NCBI RefSeq assembly: GCF_023630255.1 | Contig: NZ_JALPRS010000001.1 | Location: 1,674,001 to 1,738,000 of the forward strand | From: Pontibacter deserti | GTDB lineage: Bacteria > Bacteroidota > Bacteroidia > Cytophagales > Hymenobacteraceae | DNA length: 64,000 nucleotides | Direction of reading: 5' to 3' | Part shown: positions 49,735 to 60,030 of the stretch, piece after piece | Layout of the letters: every line of letters starts with the position of its first letter | How positions within the stretch are numbered: position 1 is the first letter of the stretch | Position numbers and translations under genes: made by a program | The notes under the pieces: generated by a model | Databases searched by the model: none | The model's input: the letters and a program-made list of their open reading frames with translations, nothing else | Told to the model about the DNA's origin: nothing

Positions 49735-52451
49735 ATAACACCCCCTTCGAAGTACCGACCGGAAAGAACCTATTGGAGACTTGCCTGACGCTGGGCCAGG
49801 ACCTGCCCTACTTCTGCTGGCACCCGGCCATGGGCTCTATCGGGGCCTGTCGCCAGTGTGCGGTAAAGGTGTATAAAGATGAGAACGATACCAAGGGCAA
49901 GCTCTTTATGTCGTGTATGGAGCAGGTGCGCGATGGCATGCGGATCTCTATTGCTGACCCCGAAGCCAAAGAGTTCAGGGCACATATTATCGGCTGGCTC
50001 ATGACCAACCACCCCCACGATTGCGCTGTGTGCGACGAAGGCGGCTCCTGCCATTTACAGGACATGACCGTAATGACCGGCCACAACTATAGAAGCTATA
50101 GTTTCCAGAAACGAACCTATAAAAACCAGTATCTGGGCCCGTTCCTGAACCACGAAATGAACCGCTGCATACAGTGCTATCGCTGCGTGCGCTACTATAA
50201 AGACTATGCAGGCGGCAAAGACCTGGACGTATTTGCAGCGCATAACAATTTATATTTTGGCCGTGTCGAAGATGGCGTGCTGGAAAGCGAGTTCAGCGGA
50301 AACCTGGCAGAAGTTTGCCCAACCGGCGTGTTTACCGACAATACTCTAAAGCAACACTATACCCGCAAATGGGACCTGACGATGGCGCCATCTGTTTGCC
50401 ACCATTGCAGTCTGGGATGTAACACCACAGCCGGCGAACGTTATGGCACTTTGCGCAATATAACCAACCGCTACAACGGTGAAGTGAACGGCTACTTCCT
50501 GTGTGATCGCGGTCGTTTTGGTTATGAGCACGTGAACAGCATAAGTCGCATCCGAAAATCGTTAGTCCGAAGCAATTTGCCTGAAGCTACCGACAAGTAT
50601 ACCGCACTACAGGCAGCAGCACAGGCTATGCGACAAGGCAGGGTAATCGGTATTGGTTCGGCTCGCGCATCACTGGAGTCTAACTATATGCTGAAGACGT
50701 TAGTAGGAGAAGATAATTTCCATCATGGGGTATCGGATGCAGAGCATGATCTGACTGAACTTTCGCTGAAGATATTAAAGGAAAGCAGCGCCCGAACCCC
50801 AAGTATGCAGGAAGTGGAAAAAGCCGATGCCGTATTTATACTTGGCGAAGATCTGACTAACACTGCTCCGATGCTGGCACTGGCCGTGCGGCAGGCAGTA
50901 CGACAGGAGCCGATACTGGAACAGGTATCAAAAGCGAACATACCAGTCTGGCAGGATGCAGCCGTGCGAGAGTTGGTGCAACATGATAACGGGCCGCTTT
51001 TCATTGCTACGCCTACCACTACCAAGCTCGACGAATTGGCAACCCAAACGTACTTTGCTGACCCAGATTCTATCGCCCGCTTAGGCTTTGCTGTGGCTAA
51101 TATCATTTATCCTGAATCTCCGGGAGTGCGCGGGTTAAAGAACGACGACATGCACTTGGCGCAGCAGATCGCTGATGCATTGATGAAAGCAAAGAATCCG
51201 GTAGTAATTTCCGGCACATCTACAGGCAGCGAAGCTATACTTAAAGCTGCAGCTAACATTACCAATGCACTGGTAGCTAAAGAGAAAACGGCAGGTATAG
51301 TTCTAACCTCACCAACCAGCAACAGCATGGGTCTGGCAATGCTCGGCGGCCACAGGTTACAATCTGCTTTTGAAGCCATTGAGAACGGCTATGCAGATAC
51401 GGCTATCATCCTGGAGAACGATTTGTACCGGCAGGCTGGTGAAGGCGCAGTAACCAACTTCCTGAAGTCGTGCAAAAAAGTGATCGTGCTGGATTACCTG
51501 CATAACCAGACTACCGAACATGCAGATGTACTATTAGCTACCGGGGCTTTTTCTGAAGCAGACGGAACACTCATCAACAACGAAGGGCGTGCGCAACGTT
51601 TTTACCAGATATACCCCACCACCGAAGACATACAGGAAAGCTGGCGATGGCTGGGCGAACTCGGAACTATAGTTGCCCACGACCAGATCAGCTGGTGGCA
51701 TGGCTATGACGATATCCTGGGTGCTATAGTTAAAGAATATCCTGAAATGAAGGGAATTGAGATGGTTACCCCGCCATCTGATTTCCGCATAGCCGGACAG
51801 AAGATACCACGTGCCCCGCACCGTTTCAGTGGACGTACCGCCATGCGTGCCAACATTAATGTAAGCGAACCCAAACCTGCCGAAGATCCGGACTCACCAC
51901 TATCCTACACTATGGAAGGCTACTGCGGCCAGCCACCTTCAGCTATGATCCCGTTTTTCTGGGCGCCGGGCTGGAACTCTAACCAGTCGGTAAATAAATA
52001 CCAGGAAGAAGTAGGCGGACACCTGAAAGGCGGAGACCCTGGCATCAGATTGATCGAGCCTGACCCGGAACACAAAGTGTCGTTCTCGGTAGCTGTTCCG
52101 GAAAAGTTTGAACCGATGGATGGTCACCTGTTTATACTTCCGTTGCACCACATTTTTGGATCTGAAGAATTAAGTAACCAGTCGCCACCAATACAGGAGC
52201 GCATACCAGAACCTTACATTGCTATCAATGCCGACGATGCATTGCGCATGAAGCTGGATGAAGGCCAGCTGATGCCATTTGCCATAGACGGACAGCTCTA
52301 CCAGTTGCCAGTGAAGCTTAGCACAACTATAGCCAGCGGCACCGCCGGCTTACCTGTTGGCTTGCCTGGAGTACCTTTTGCCGAATTACCTGCCTGGGCC
52401 ATCCTAAACCGAGAACTGCAATGGAAACCGCAGCACCAAACTACTTACTGA
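49716..52451 (+). CDS. nuoG: NADH-quinone oxidoreductase subunit G with N7 cluster
   Basis: The protein has 911 residues. N1b [2Fe-2S] ligands are Cys34, 45, 48 and 67. N5 is His99, Cys103, 106 and 112. N4 is Cys151, 154, 157 and 201. A further set Cys228, 231, 235 and 263 matches the off-path N7 cluster, present in only some bacteria. A molybdopterin-oxidoreductase-like domain without cofactor (about 220-690) and a C-terminal extension follow. It is the largest subunit of the NADH module. Its last 31 bases overlap nuoH in another frame. The C-terminal region after about 690 ([17 protein letters not shown]) is typical of the long NuoG form. Confidence 0.95.
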   Translation: MATIYIDNTPFEVPTGKNLLETCLTLGQDLPYFCWHPAMGSIGACRQCAVKVYKDENDTKGKLFMSCMEQVRDGMRISIADPEAKEFRAHIIGWLMTNHPHDCAVCDEGGSCHLQDMTVMTGHNYRSYSFQKRTYKNQYLGPFLNHEMNRCIQCYRCVRYYKDYAGGKDLDVFAAHNNLYFGRVEDGVLESEFSGNLAEVCPTGVFTDNTLKQHYTRKWDLTMAPSVCHHCSLGCNTTAGERYGTLRNITNRYNGEVNGYFLCDRGRFGYEHVNSISRIRKSLVRSNLPEATDKYTALQAAAQAMRQGRVIGIGSARASLESNYMLKTLVGEDNFHHGVSDAEHDLTELSLKILKESSARTPSMQEVEKADAVFILGEDLTNTAPMLALAVRQAVRQEPILEQVSKANIPVWQDAAVRELVQHDNGPLFIATPTTTKLDELATQTYFADPDSIARLGFAVANIIYPESPGVRGLKNDDMHLAQQIADALMKAKNPVVISGTSTGSEAILKAAANITNALVAKEKTAGIVLTSPTSNSMGLAMLGGHRLQSAFEAIENGYADTAIILENDLYRQAGEGAVTNFLKSCKKVIVLDYLHNQTTEHADVLLATGAFSEADGTLINNEGRAQRFYQIYPTTEDIQESWRWLGELGTIVAHDQISWWHGYDDILGAIVKEYPEMKGIEMVTPPSDFRIAGQKIPRAPHRFSGRTAMRANINVSEPKPAEDPDSPLSYTMEGYCGQPPSAMIPFFWAPGWNSNQSVNKYQEEVGGHLKGGDPGIRLIEPDPEHKVSFSVAVPEKFEPMDGHLFILPLHHIFGSEELSNQSPPIQERIPEPYIAINADDALRMKLDEGQLMPFAIDGQLYQLPVKLSTTIASGTAGLPVGLPGVPFAELPAWAILNRELQWKPQHQTTY

Positions 52452-53383
52452 TCATCGGCGGCGTACTGTTCGTGATGCTGAACGTGGCAGCTGCCCTTAT
52501 TTGGGTAGAGCGTCGTATGCTGGCCCTATGGCAGGACCGATATGGCCCGAATCGTGCCGGTCCGTTTGGTTTGCTTATAGTTGCTGCCGACTCTATAAAG
52601 CTTTTTTTTAAGCAGGACTGGATTCCGCCTTTTTCTGATAAGCCGGTGTTTGTGCTGGCGCCAGCTATAGTTGTAATCAGTGTACTGCTCAGCTTTGTAG
52701 TGATACCGTTTGCCCCCGGAATTATAGTTGCCGACCTGAACATTGGCCTGCTGTTTTTCCTGGCAATGTCGTCAATGGGAGCTTATAGTATCATCTTAGG
52801 TGGCTGGGCATCTAACAACAAGTATAGTTTGCTGGGTGCCATGCGCGGGGCGGCGCAGATGATTTCCTATGAAGTTTTTATGGGTCTGGCCCTGATGGGC
52901 GTGGTACTGATGGCTGGCTCCTTTAACCTGCGTGAGATTGTGGAAGCACAACAGGGTTTATGGTTCTTCATTCCGCAGATACTTGGTTTTATTATCTTCT
53001 TTATCGCCGGTATTGCTGAAACGCACCGCCTGCCTTTTGACATTCCGGAAGCAGAAAGTGAGCTGATAGCGGGCTTCCACTCAGAGTACTCGGGTATGAA
53101 GTTCGGGATGTTCTTTATAGGCGAATACATGGGTATTACGCTCATTTCCTGCATGCTGGTAACGCTATACTTCGGCGGCTGGCTTGGCCCTGATTTTCTG
53201 CCGCCTATCGTGTGGTTCATTATAAAAGTAGTAGCCTTCCTAATGATCTTCATCCTTCTCCGCGCATCCATGCCACGACCAAGATATGACCAACTGATGG
53301 AGTATGGCTGGAAGATTTTACTGCCGCTGACTTTGGTGAATCTGATGATTACTGCTGCGGTGGTGCTGTGGCTGGAAGGGTAA
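52421..53383 (+). CDS. nuoH: NADH-quinone oxidoreductase subunit H
   Basis: The protein has 320 residues and about eight membrane helices. [25 protein letters not shown] (25-49), [14 protein letters not shown] and [33 protein letters not shown] are the quinone-site loops of Nuo[19 protein letters not shown] is the final loop. It connects the quinone chamber to the proton pumps. The start at 52421 lies inside nuoG, a long overlap of 31 nt. A 306-bp repeat-filled spacer follows before nuoI. Confidence 0.96.
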   Translation: METAAPNYLLIIGGVLFVMLNVAAALIWVERRMLALWQDRYGPNRAGPFGLLIVAADSIKLFFKQDWIPPFSDKPVFVLAPAIVVISVLLSFVVIPFAPGIIVADLNIGLLFFLAMSSMGAYSIILGGWASNNKYSLLGAMRGAAQMISYEVFMGLALMGVVLMAGSFNLREIVEAQQGLWFFIPQILGFIIFFIAGIAETHRLPFDIPEAESELIAGFHSEYSGMKFGMFFIGEYMGITLISCMLVTLYFGGWLGPDFLPPIVWFIIKVVAFLMIFILLRASMPRPRYDQLMEYGWKILLPLTLVNLMITAAVVLWLEG

Positions 53384-53414
53384 GATAATTACGAAATAAG
53401 AATGAGTGAATAAT

Positions 53415-53456
53415 CCAGCCACCCCTGCCCCTCCTTATCCAAGGAGGGGAGCTCTG
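53415..53456 (+). repeat. Module A copy (plus)
   Basis: CCAGCCACCCCTGCCCCTCC is followed by a short spacer and AAGGAGGGGAGCTCT. The CCCCTCC and GGAGGGG ends can pair as a hairpin. Confidence 0.75.
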
Positions 53457-53551
53457 AGTTACTGATTGAAAAGGTGATCAGAATAGTAAATGACTAGAAG
53501 TATAAGAAGATAAAGCTTGTGCTAAAGAATAATTCAGAATAAGAAGTAGGT

Positions 53552-53593
53552 AAAAGCTCCCCTCCCTGGATAAGGAGGGGTTAGGGGTGGTTT
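53552..53593 (-). repeat. Module A copy (inverted)
   Basis: It reads on the plus strand as AGCTCCCCTCC...GGAGGGGTTAGGGGTGG, the reverse complement of module A. Confidence 0.75.
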
Positions 53594-53627
53594 GACCACT
53601 CCAACCAAGTATAAATCCGCAGGAGTC

Positions 53628-53659
53628 GACACCCCTGTAGTCTCCTCAAGGGGACAGTT
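53628..53659 (+). repeat. Module B copy
   Basis: GACACCCCTGTAG is followed by TCTCCTCAAGGGGACAG, a slightly decayed palindrome. CGCAGGAGT lies just upstream, as at 47877. Confidence 0.75.
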
Positions 53660-53677
53660 AGATAGAGCACTTAAAAG

Positions 53678-53684
53678 AAAGGAG
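53678..53684 (+). promoter_or_regulatory. Strong Shine-Dalgarno site of nuoI
   Basis: AAAGGAG ends 5 bp before the ATG at 53690. Good Shine-Dalgarno sites are rare in this window. It may help restart translation after the long repeat spacer. Confidence 0.5.
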
Positions 53685-53689
53685 CAGCT

Positions 53690-54205
53690 ATGTTTAGTTT
53701 GTTGCGCAGTATGTGGCTCACATTTCTGCATGCGTTTCATAAGCGGGACACCATACAGTACCCCGAGCAGAAAGCTATACTTCCTACCCGTTGGCGCGGC
53801 CGCATTATACTTTCCCGTGACCCGGACGGTGGAGAGCGTTGTGTTGCCTGTAACCTGTGCGCTGCTGCCTGCCCTGTGGATTGTATTTCACTCCAATCCA
53901 CCGAGGACGAGCATGGCCGCCGTTACCCGGAATTTTTCCGCATCAACTTTTCGCGCTGCATATTCTGTGGCTACTGCGAAGAAGCTTGCCCTACCTACGC
54001 CATCCAGCTTATACCTGATTTTGAGATGGGGGAATACAACCGCCAGAACCTGGTGTATGAGAAAAAAGACCTGCTGATAAACGGCCAGGGCAAGTACCAC
54101 GGCTACAACTACTACAAAGTAGCAGGCATGGCCATCGGCGGGAAAGACAAAGGCGAAGCAGAAAATGAGCTTCCGCCGGTAGATGTTAAAAGCTTAATCC
54201 CCTAA
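53690..54205 (+). CDS. nuoI: NADH-quinone oxidoreductase subunit I
   Basis: The protein has 171 residues. Two [4Fe-4S] clusters, N6a and N6b, are bound by [12 protein letters not shown] (Cys51, 54, 57, 61) and [12 protein letters not shown] (Cys90, 93, 96, 100). An amphipathic N-terminus ([16 protein letters not shown]) lies on the membrane surface. [21 protein letters not shown] leads into the first cluster. It carries electrons from NuoG to NuoB. The nuoJ start is 5 bp after its stop codon. The final 30 residues are loosely conserved. Confidence 0.97.
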   Translation: MFSLLRSMWLTFLHAFHKRDTIQYPEQKAILPTRWRGRIILSRDPDGGERCVACNLCAAACPVDCISLQSTEDEHGRRYPEFFRINFSRCIFCGYCEEACPTYAIQLIPDFEMGEYNRQNLVYEKKDLLINGQGKYHGYNYYKVAGMAIGGKDKGEAENELPPVDVKSLIP

Positions 54206-54209
54206 GGCC

Positions 54210-54755
54210 ATGGAACTGACATTTTACATCGCGGCAGCCGTTGCCACACTGGCTACCATCATGACCATAACCCGCTACAACATCATCCATGCACTGCTAT
54301 ACTTAGTGGTGTCTTTCCTGGCGGTGGCAGTGGTGTTCTTTACATTGGGTGCCCCGTTTATGGCTGCGCTGGAAATCATTATTTACGCCGGGGCTATAGT
54401 TGTGCTTATCATTTTCGTGATCATGATGCTGAACCTGACGCACGAAGATGTGGATAAAGAAAAAGAATGGCTTACGCCAAAGGTTTGGGTTGGTCCGGCT
54501 ATACTTTCGGTAGTGCTGCTGGCAGAGCTGGCTTACATCATTTTAGTCCCTAACACTCAACCTACTGAAGCTTTGGTAGCCGTTGATGCCAGATTAGTGG
54601 GCATGTCGTTGTACGGGCCTTATATGCTAGGCGTGCAGCTGTGCGGTATACTATTAATGGCCGGTATAGTTGGAGCATACCACCTGGGCCGCCAGAAGAA
54701 AAAAGTGGTGCACCGGTTCTTGCAACCAAAAGAAGAAAGGAGCGCCGCCATATGA
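54210..54755 (+). CDS. nuoJ: NADH-quinone oxidoreductase subunit J
   Basis: The protein has 181 residues with five membrane helices. NIIHALLYLVVSFLAVAVVFFTLGAPFMAALEIIIYAGAIVVL (in two halves) holds the pi-bulge helix TM3 with its YAGAI motif. FVIMMLNL follows. It is part of the proton path between the quinone site and the antiporter-like subunits. The stop codon overlaps the nuoK start as ATGA (54752-54755). The tail is short and basic. Confidence 0.95.
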   Translation: MELTFYIAAAVATLATIMTITRYNIIHALLYLVVSFLAVAVVFFTLGAPFMAALEIIIYAGAIVVLIIFVIMMLNLTHEDVDKEKEWLTPKVWVGPAILSVVLLAELAYIILVPNTQPTEALVAVDARLVGMSLYGPYMLGVQLCGILLMAGIVGAYHLGRQKKKVVHRFLQPKEERSAAI

Positions 54756-55060
54756 CACCTGCACACATGGAAGCCGCTTTGCTGCTGGCCGGCGTACTTT
54801 TTATGCTCGGCCTGATCAGTGTACTCATTCGCCGTAACATCATTTTCATGCTTATTTCTGTGGAGATCATGCTTAACGCTGCCGGGCTGGCTTTTATAGT
54901 TGCCGGCACCAAATGGGTGCAGCCCGACGGGCAGGTGATGTTCATATTTATACTTACCATGGCCGCTGCCGAAGTATCGGTGGGGCTTGCGCTTATACTT
55001 CAGATCTACCACCAGCTCAAAACCCTGGACAGTGATGCCGCTAATTTAATGAAAGGATAA
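54752..55060 (+). CDS. nuoK: NADH-quinone oxidoreductase subunit K
   Basis: The start at 54752 (ATGA overlap with nuoJ) gives 102 residues, the normal NuoK length. A longer reading upstream would run inside nuoJ. Three helices are present. The conserved Glu residues lie in MLISVEIMLNAAGLAFIV and TMAAAEVSVGLALIL, the two carboxylates of the proton channel. GVLFMLGLISVLIRRN opens the protein. It is the MrpC-like subunit next to NuoN. The nuoL start is 6 bp past its stop codon. Confidence 0.96.
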   Translation: MTPAHMEAALLLAGVLFMLGLISVLIRRNIIFMLISVEIMLNAAGLAFIVAGTKWVQPDGQVMFIFILTMAAAEVSVGLALILQIYHQLKTLDSDAANLMKG

Positions 55061-55066
55061 CCAACT

Positions 55067-56953
55067 ATGGAAAATCTACTCTGGCTTATACCTGCGCTGC
55101 CGTTTCTGGGAGCACTGTTGCTGATCCTTTTTGGCACACGTTTATCGCGCGCCTTGGTAGCTATACTTGGTGTAGGAAGTGTGGCAGTTTCAGCACTCAT
55201 TACTATACTGTTAGGAATAGAATTTCTGAGCAACCGGCCGGAGTTTTACCACCAGGAAGTATGGCAGTGGTTTAATGTGGCGGGCTTCTCTCCTTCCATT
55301 GCTTTTCACCTGGATGCACTTTCGCTGGTCTTTGTTTTCGTGATCACATTTGTAGGGGCCCTCATTCATTTTTACGCCACCGCCTACATGGCCGACGACC
55401 AGGATTACTCCCGCTTCTTTGCCTGCATGAACCTGTTTGTTGGCTCTATGCTGATGCTGGTAATAGCCGATAACCTTCTGCTTCTATACTTAGGCTGGGA
55501 AGGTGTGGGCCTGTGCTCATACCTGCTCATCGGGTTCTGGTACAAAGAACCGGAAAACGGGTACGCTGCCCGTAAAGCTTTTATCATTACACGTGTAGGC
55601 GATACTGCCATGGCCATTGGTTTGTTCATGCTGTTCCAGGCTTTCGGTACGCTGCACATCCAAACTATACTTACCGAAGCCCCTGAAGCCTGGAGTGTTG
55701 GCTCCCAGATTGCCGTTATAGTTGCGTTGCTGCTGCTAGGTGGTGCTGTGGGTAAATCCGGTCAGTTGCCGCTGCAAACCTGGCTACCCGATGCCATGGC
55801 TGGTCCTACTCCGGTTTCGGCGCTGATACACGCGGCTACCATGGTAACGGCCGGTGTATACCTGATTGCGCGTATGTACGTGATCTTTGAACTGGCTCCG
55901 CTGGCTCAAACCATAGTAGCTATAGTTGGCGCTGTTACCTTGCTATTAGCCGGTTTCTCTGCCCTTACCCAATACGACCTGAAACGGGTGCTCGCCTACT
56001 CTACTATCAGTCAGATCGGCTACATGTTCTTAGCCTTAGGCGTAGGAGCCTGGTCGGTGGGTATTTTCCATTTCATGATTCACGGGTTCTTTAAGGCGCT
56101 ACTCTTCCTGTGTGCCGGGGCTATTATTATGGCGCTGCACCACGAGCAGGACATGCGCAAAATGGGTGGCCTGCGACACAAGATGCCCGTTGTATATTGG
56201 ACCTTCCTGATAGGAGCTGCATCGCTGGCGGCCCTACCACTTATCACCGCAGGTTTCTATAGTAAAGATCAGATTCTGTGGTATGTACTGGCTGGTGAGA
56301 ATGGTAACATTTGGTTATACTTAGCCGGACTGACTGGGGCATTCATTACATCTATTTATACTTTCCGGATGGTGTTCATCACCTTCTTCGGCGAGAGTAA
56401 AACGCACCTGGAGCACCCGCCTGGTAAGGTCATTACTGTACCACTCATCATCCTGGCTATACTTTCATTGTTTGGTGGTTTTATAGAATTGCCGCACAAT
56501 TTCGCTCATGTTACCTTCTTCTCTGATCTGATGGCTCCTGTACTTCCGGGTATAAATGCTAACGAAGCTTTGGCAGCAAACGAATGGATGTTCCAGTTGG
56601 TGGCGGCTGTAGTTTCCTTGGGTGGGGTGTTTGTGGCTTACCTATTCTACATCAAGAGTCCGCAGCTGTTGGCAAGTATAGAGCGCTCTGCTTTTGCGAT
56701 GGCGCTGCACCGATTCTGGCACTACGGCTGGGGTTTCGATGCGCTGTATGATGCCCTGATCGTGCGGCCCTACGTGTTCATCTCCCGGCTCAACAAACGC
56801 GACTTTATCGACAGCTTCTACACCGGACTCGCCCGCCTGGCCGAAGGCTTCCATGTGATGTTTTCGGAAACACAGAATGGTGTGCTTCGCAACTACGTGG
56901 CCGGCATTGTGGTCGGCGCGATCATGATTCTAACTATAAGCCTGTTCCTATGA
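55067..56953 (+). CDS. nuoL: NADH-quinone oxidoreductase subunit L
   Basis: The protein has 628 residues. It is the largest antiporter-like subunit, with about 15-16 membrane helices and a C-terminal lateral helix. GWEGVGLCSYLLIGFWY carries the conserved Glu of TM5. KSGQLPLQTWLPDAMAGPTPVSALIHAATMVTAG (in two halves) holds the central Lys and His residues. KRVLAYSTISQIGYM and GGLRHKMP follow. It pumps protons at the distal end of the arm. The stop codon overlaps nuoM as ATGA (56950-56953). The segment after 500 corresponds to the long amphipathic helix. Confidence 0.97.
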   Translation: MENLLWLIPALPFLGALLLILFGTRLSRALVAILGVGSVAVSALITILLGIEFLSNRPEFYHQEVWQWFNVAGFSPSIAFHLDALSLVFVFVITFVGALIHFYATAYMADDQDYSRFFACMNLFVGSMLMLVIADNLLLLYLGWEGVGLCSYLLIGFWYKEPENGYAARKAFIITRVGDTAMAIGLFMLFQAFGTLHIQTILTEAPEAWSVGSQIAVIVALLLLGGAVGKSGQLPLQTWLPDAMAGPTPVSALIHAATMVTAGVYLIARMYVIFELAPLAQTIVAIVGAVTLLLAGFSALTQYDLKRVLAYSTISQIGYMFLALGVGAWSVGIFHFMIHGFFKALLFLCAGAIIMALHHEQDMRKMGGLRHKMPVVYWTFLIGAASLAALPLITAGFYSKDQILWYVLAGENGNIWLYLAGLTGAFITSIYTFRMVFITFFGESKTHLEHPPGKVITVPLIILAILSLFGGFIELPHNFAHVTFFSDLMAPVLPGINANEALAANEWMFQLVAAVVSLGGVFVAYLFYIKSPQLLASIERSAFAMALHRFWHYGWGFDALYDALIVRPYVFISRLNKRDFIDSFYTGLARLAEGFHVMFSETQNGVLRNYVAGIVVGAIMILTISLFL

Positions 56954-58545
56954 TACTCGTCTGGCTGATTGTGATACTGATGGCTGGCGGACTGCTGGCT
57001 TGGCTCTCTAAAAAAGTAAGTCCTGTGTTACCCCGCTGGGTGGCGCTGGCTGCCGTACTGCTTGATCTTATTCTTATAGTTTATCTCTGGATCAGCACGG
57101 AAGCAACAGCCGGTTCAGCCTGGTTGATGCGCTACGAAGTGCCGTGGATTCCACAATGGGGTGTGAGTTTTAGCCTGGCGCTGGATGGGTTAAGTTTACT
57201 GATGCTGGTACTGACGTTCTTCCTAGGCTTGCTGGCCGTGCTCATCTCCTGGAAAGAGATCAAAAACAAAGTCGGCTTCTTCCACTTTAATTTGCTTTGG
57301 GTGCTGGCTGGTATTACCGGCGTGTTCCTGACTATGGACCTGTTCCTTTTCTACTTTTTCTGGGAAGTGATGCTGATACCAATGTACTTCCTGATCGGGG
57401 TTTGGGGGCACGAGAACCGCACCTACGCAGCCTATAAATTCTTCCTGTTCACGCAGGCTAGCGGCTTGCTCATGTTGCTGGCTATACTTGGGTTATACTT
57501 CATCCACGGCTCCGAAACAGGTAGATACACATTCAATTATTTTGAGTTACTCAACACACCCCTTGCCCCTGCCGCAGCACGCCTGCTGATGTTTGGTTTT
57601 CTGGCTGCTTTTCTGGTAAAGTTACCTGTAGTTCCATTCCATTCGTGGTTACCCGATGCGCACTCTCAGGCCCCCACTGCTGGTAGTCTTATACTTGCCG
57701 GACTGTTGCTTAAAACAGGAGCTTATGGTTTGCTGCGCTTTGTTATCCCACTCTTCCCGACAGCAACTATAGAGTTTGCGCCGTGGGCGATGCTGCTGGG
57801 TGTGATCGGCATCATTTACGGGGCTATAGTTGCCTACTCTCAAACCGACCTGAAACGGTTGGTTGCTTATACTTCGGTGAGTCACATGGGCTTTGTGATA
57901 CTGGGAGTTTTTGCCTTTAATGAATGGGCTTTGCAGGGTGTGGTAATGCAGATGATCGCGCATGGCCTAAGCACAGGCGCACTGTTTATACTTGCCGGCT
58001 TCCTGTACGAGCGTCTGCATACCCGCGACATAACACAGATGGGCGGTTTCTGGGCCAAAGCTCCCAAAATGGGCGTGATAGCCTTAGTGTTTGTAATGGC
58101 ATCGCTGGGACTTCCGGGGCTAGGCAACTTTATAGCTGAATTCCTGACACTGGTCGGTTCCTGGCAGGCTGATAACTTAATGACCATTTTTGCAACGATA
58201 GGCATCGTTATGGCAACGGCTTATTCACTGCGCATTATGCAGAAAGTATTCTACGAACCCGGCCCGCAGCACGAATCATTCAGCGACCTGAACTTCCGTG
58301 AAATGCTCATTGCTGTACCGATGGTGCTTGGCTTGCTCTGGCTAGGCCTATATCCGCAACCTATATTGGATACAGCGAAACCATCCATCAACGAACAGCT
58401 CCAGGCTTATACTTCACCGGAGCCAACTATAGCGGAGCCAAAAACCGCGCTTCACCAGCAACCTGAAGCAACTGTAAACCCAGCTCAAGTGACTATACAT
58501 CAGCGATCATTTACCAATCTCCAAATCTTCCAATCTCCAAATTAA
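56950..58545 (+). CDS. nuoM: NADH-quinone oxidoreductase subunit M with repeat-derived C-terminal tail
   Basis: The protein has 531 residues and about 14 helices. WEVMLIPMYFLIGVWG has the TM5 Glu, KLPVVPFHSWLPDAHSQAPTAGS the central Lys/His set, and KRLVAYTSVSHMGFV the later Lys. The normal C-terminus is near 475 (LGLYPQPILDTAKPSINEQL). The remaining 50 residues are Pro/Gln/Thr-rich and end in TNLQIFQSPN, encoded by a 16-bp tandem repeat at 58514-58543. This looks like read-through of intergenic-type sequence. It pumps protons between NuoL and NuoN. The nuoN start is 5 bp after its stop codon. Confidence 0.95.
   Translation: MILVWLIVILMAGGLLAWLSKKVSPVLPRWVALAAVLLDLILIVYLWISTEATAGSAWLMRYEVPWIPQWGVSFSLALDGLSLLMLVLTFFLGLLAVLISWKEIKNKVGFFHFNLLWVLAGITGVFLTMDLFLFYFFWEVMLIPMYFLIGVWGHENRTYAAYKFFLFTQASGLLMLLAILGLYFIHGSETGRYTFNYFELLNTPLAPAAARLLMFGFLAAFLVKLPVVPFHSWLPDAHSQAPTAGSLILAGLLLKTGAYGLLRFVIPLFPTATIEFAPWAMLLGVIGIIYGAIVAYSQTDLKRLVAYTSVSHMGFVILGVFAFNEWALQGVVMQMIAHGLSTGALFILAGFLYERLHTRDITQMGGFWAKAPKMGVIALVFVMASLGLPGLGNFIAEFLTLVGSWQADNLMTIFATIGIVMATAYSLRIMQKVFYEPGPQHESFSDLNFREMLIAVPMVLGLLWLGLYPQPILDTAKPSINEQLQAYTSPEPTIAEPKTALHQQPEATVNPAQVTIHQRSFTNLQIFQSPN
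58514..58543 (+). repeat. 16-bp tandem repeat inside the nuoM 3' end
   Basis: CCAATCTCCAAATCTT at 58514-58529 is followed by a second, slightly shortened copy to 58543. It encodes the last residues of NuoM and its stop codon. Confidence 0.8.
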
Positions 58546-58550
58546 AAGAT

Positions 58551-60011
58551 ATGAGCCAGACTGATTTCATATACCTGATGCCGCTGCTGATACTCACATT
58601 TGCGGTGCTTGTTTCGATGCTGGTGATTGCCGCGTGGCGCAACCATAAAATCATTTATGTGATTACGGCGCTGTCGTGTATTGCAGCTTTTGGTTCGCTG
58701 TTCGAGTTGCGTACAACCACTGCTTATGTCATAGAGCCAATGTTTGTAATTGATGGCTTTGGCGTGTTTTATATTGGGATGATTTTACTGACTTCCCTGC
58801 TCGTAAGTATGTTGTCGTATGCCTATTTTGAGCAGCGCGAAGAGCGGAAAGAAGAATATTATTTGCTGCTGGTTCTTGCTACTTTGGGTGCCTGCGTGCT
58901 GGTTATCAGTACACATTTTGCATCGCTGTTCCTGGGCCTGGAGATTCTCAGTATCTCGCTATACGCACTCATCCCCTACCTGCGCACCCGTCCCCGCTCC
59001 GACGAAGCCGGTATCAAATACCTGATTCTGGCTGCTTTCTCATCTGCTTTTATGCTGTTCGGAATGGCGCTGGTATACTTTAGTACGGGTACAATGGTGT
59101 TTTCCGGATTAGCCGCAAGTATAGCCGGTATGCAGGAGTTACCGCTGTTGTTGCTCACAGGCATCGGCATGATGCTGATTGGGGTTGGTTTTAAGCTGGG
59201 TATCGTGCCCTTCCATATGTGGACACCGGATGTATATGAAGGTGCGCCTGCCCCGGTTACAGCCTTTATAGCTACTGTTTCAAAGGGTGGTGTGCTGGGT
59301 TTATTAATTCGTTTCTTTATGGAAGTGGATGGATTCCGGTACCCGGTGCTGGTTACGATCTTAACTATAGTTGTCATTGCATCCATGTTCGCTGGCAACC
59401 TGCTGGCCCTAATGCAGAAGAACGTAAAACGCATCCTGGCTTATTCTTCCATCTCGCACCTAGGGTATATTTTAGTAGCTTTTATGGCCGGTAACCAGAT
59501 GGGCGTAGAAGCTGTGACTTTTTACTTAGTTGCTTACTTTATTACCAGCGTTGGTGCCTTTGGTGTAGTAGCGATGCTTTCGGATAAGAACAGTGATGCG
59601 GAGCTGCTGGAAGATTACAAAGGCCTGCTCTGGCGCCGCCCCTGGACGGCTGCCGTTTTCTCTGCTATGTTGCTTTCACTCGCTGGAATTCCACTCACAG
59701 CTGGCTTTGTTGGTAAATTCTACATTATCGCGGCGGGTGTAAACGACCAACTTTGGCTGCTGGTGGTGATGCTGGTGCTCAACAGTGTTATCGGTTTGTA
59801 CTACTACATCAAGATCATTGCGGTCATGTTCCAGCAACCGGAAATCGAGCGTGAACAAGCAATCCGCCTACGCCCATCTATTTATGTAGCCAGTGCTGGC
59901 ACATTGGCTGTGTTGGCATTGCTGCTGGTTTATGTGGGCGTTTATCCAACGGGGTTGGTGCAGCTTATTCAGAATGTGTTGGTGAGTGTGCCGGAGATTG
60001 TAGCTAAGTAG
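58551..60011 (+). CDS. nuoN: NADH-quinone oxidoreductase subunit N
   Basis: The protein has 486 residues and about 14 helices. GLEILSISLYALIPYLR has the TM5 Glu, KLGIVPFHMWTPDVYEGAPAPVTAF the central Lys and His, and KRILAYSSISHLGYI the Lys of the later helix. SLAGIPLTAGFVGKFYI is the conserved late loop. It is the antiporter-like subunit next to NuoK and the last gene of the operon. No clear terminator follows its stop codon. Instead the second composite repeat begins 19 bp downstream. Confidence 0.96.
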   Translation: MSQTDFIYLMPLLILTFAVLVSMLVIAAWRNHKIIYVITALSCIAAFGSLFELRTTTAYVIEPMFVIDGFGVFYIGMILLTSLLVSMLSYAYFEQREERKEEYYLLLVLATLGACVLVISTHFASLFLGLEILSISLYALIPYLRTRPRSDEAGIKYLILAAFSSAFMLFGMALVYFSTGTMVFSGLAASIAGMQELPLLLLTGIGMMLIGVGFKLGIVPFHMWTPDVYEGAPAPVTAFIATVSKGGVLGLLIRFFMEVDGFRYPVLVTILTIVVIASMFAGNLLALMQKNVKRILAYSSISHLGYILVAFMAGNQMGVEAVTFYLVAYFITSVGAFGVVAMLSDKNSDAELLEDYKGLLWRRPWTAAVFSAMLLSLAGIPLTAGFVGKFYIIAAGVNDQLWLLVVMLVLNSVIGLYYYIKIIAVMFQQPEIEREQAIRLRPSIYVASAGTLAVLALLLVYVGVYPTGLVQLIQNVLVSVPEIVAK

Positions 60012-60030
60012 GATTTTATAGTTGACGAGA

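Larger units (their letters stand above)
53384..53689. other. 306-bp nuoH-nuoI spacer with inverted modules
   Basis: It contains module A on the plus strand (53415-53456), the same module inverted (53552-53593) and module B (53628-53659). The two A copies could pair across about 95 bases in the nuo mRNA. No gene or classical terminator with a T-run was seen. Confidence 0.7.
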
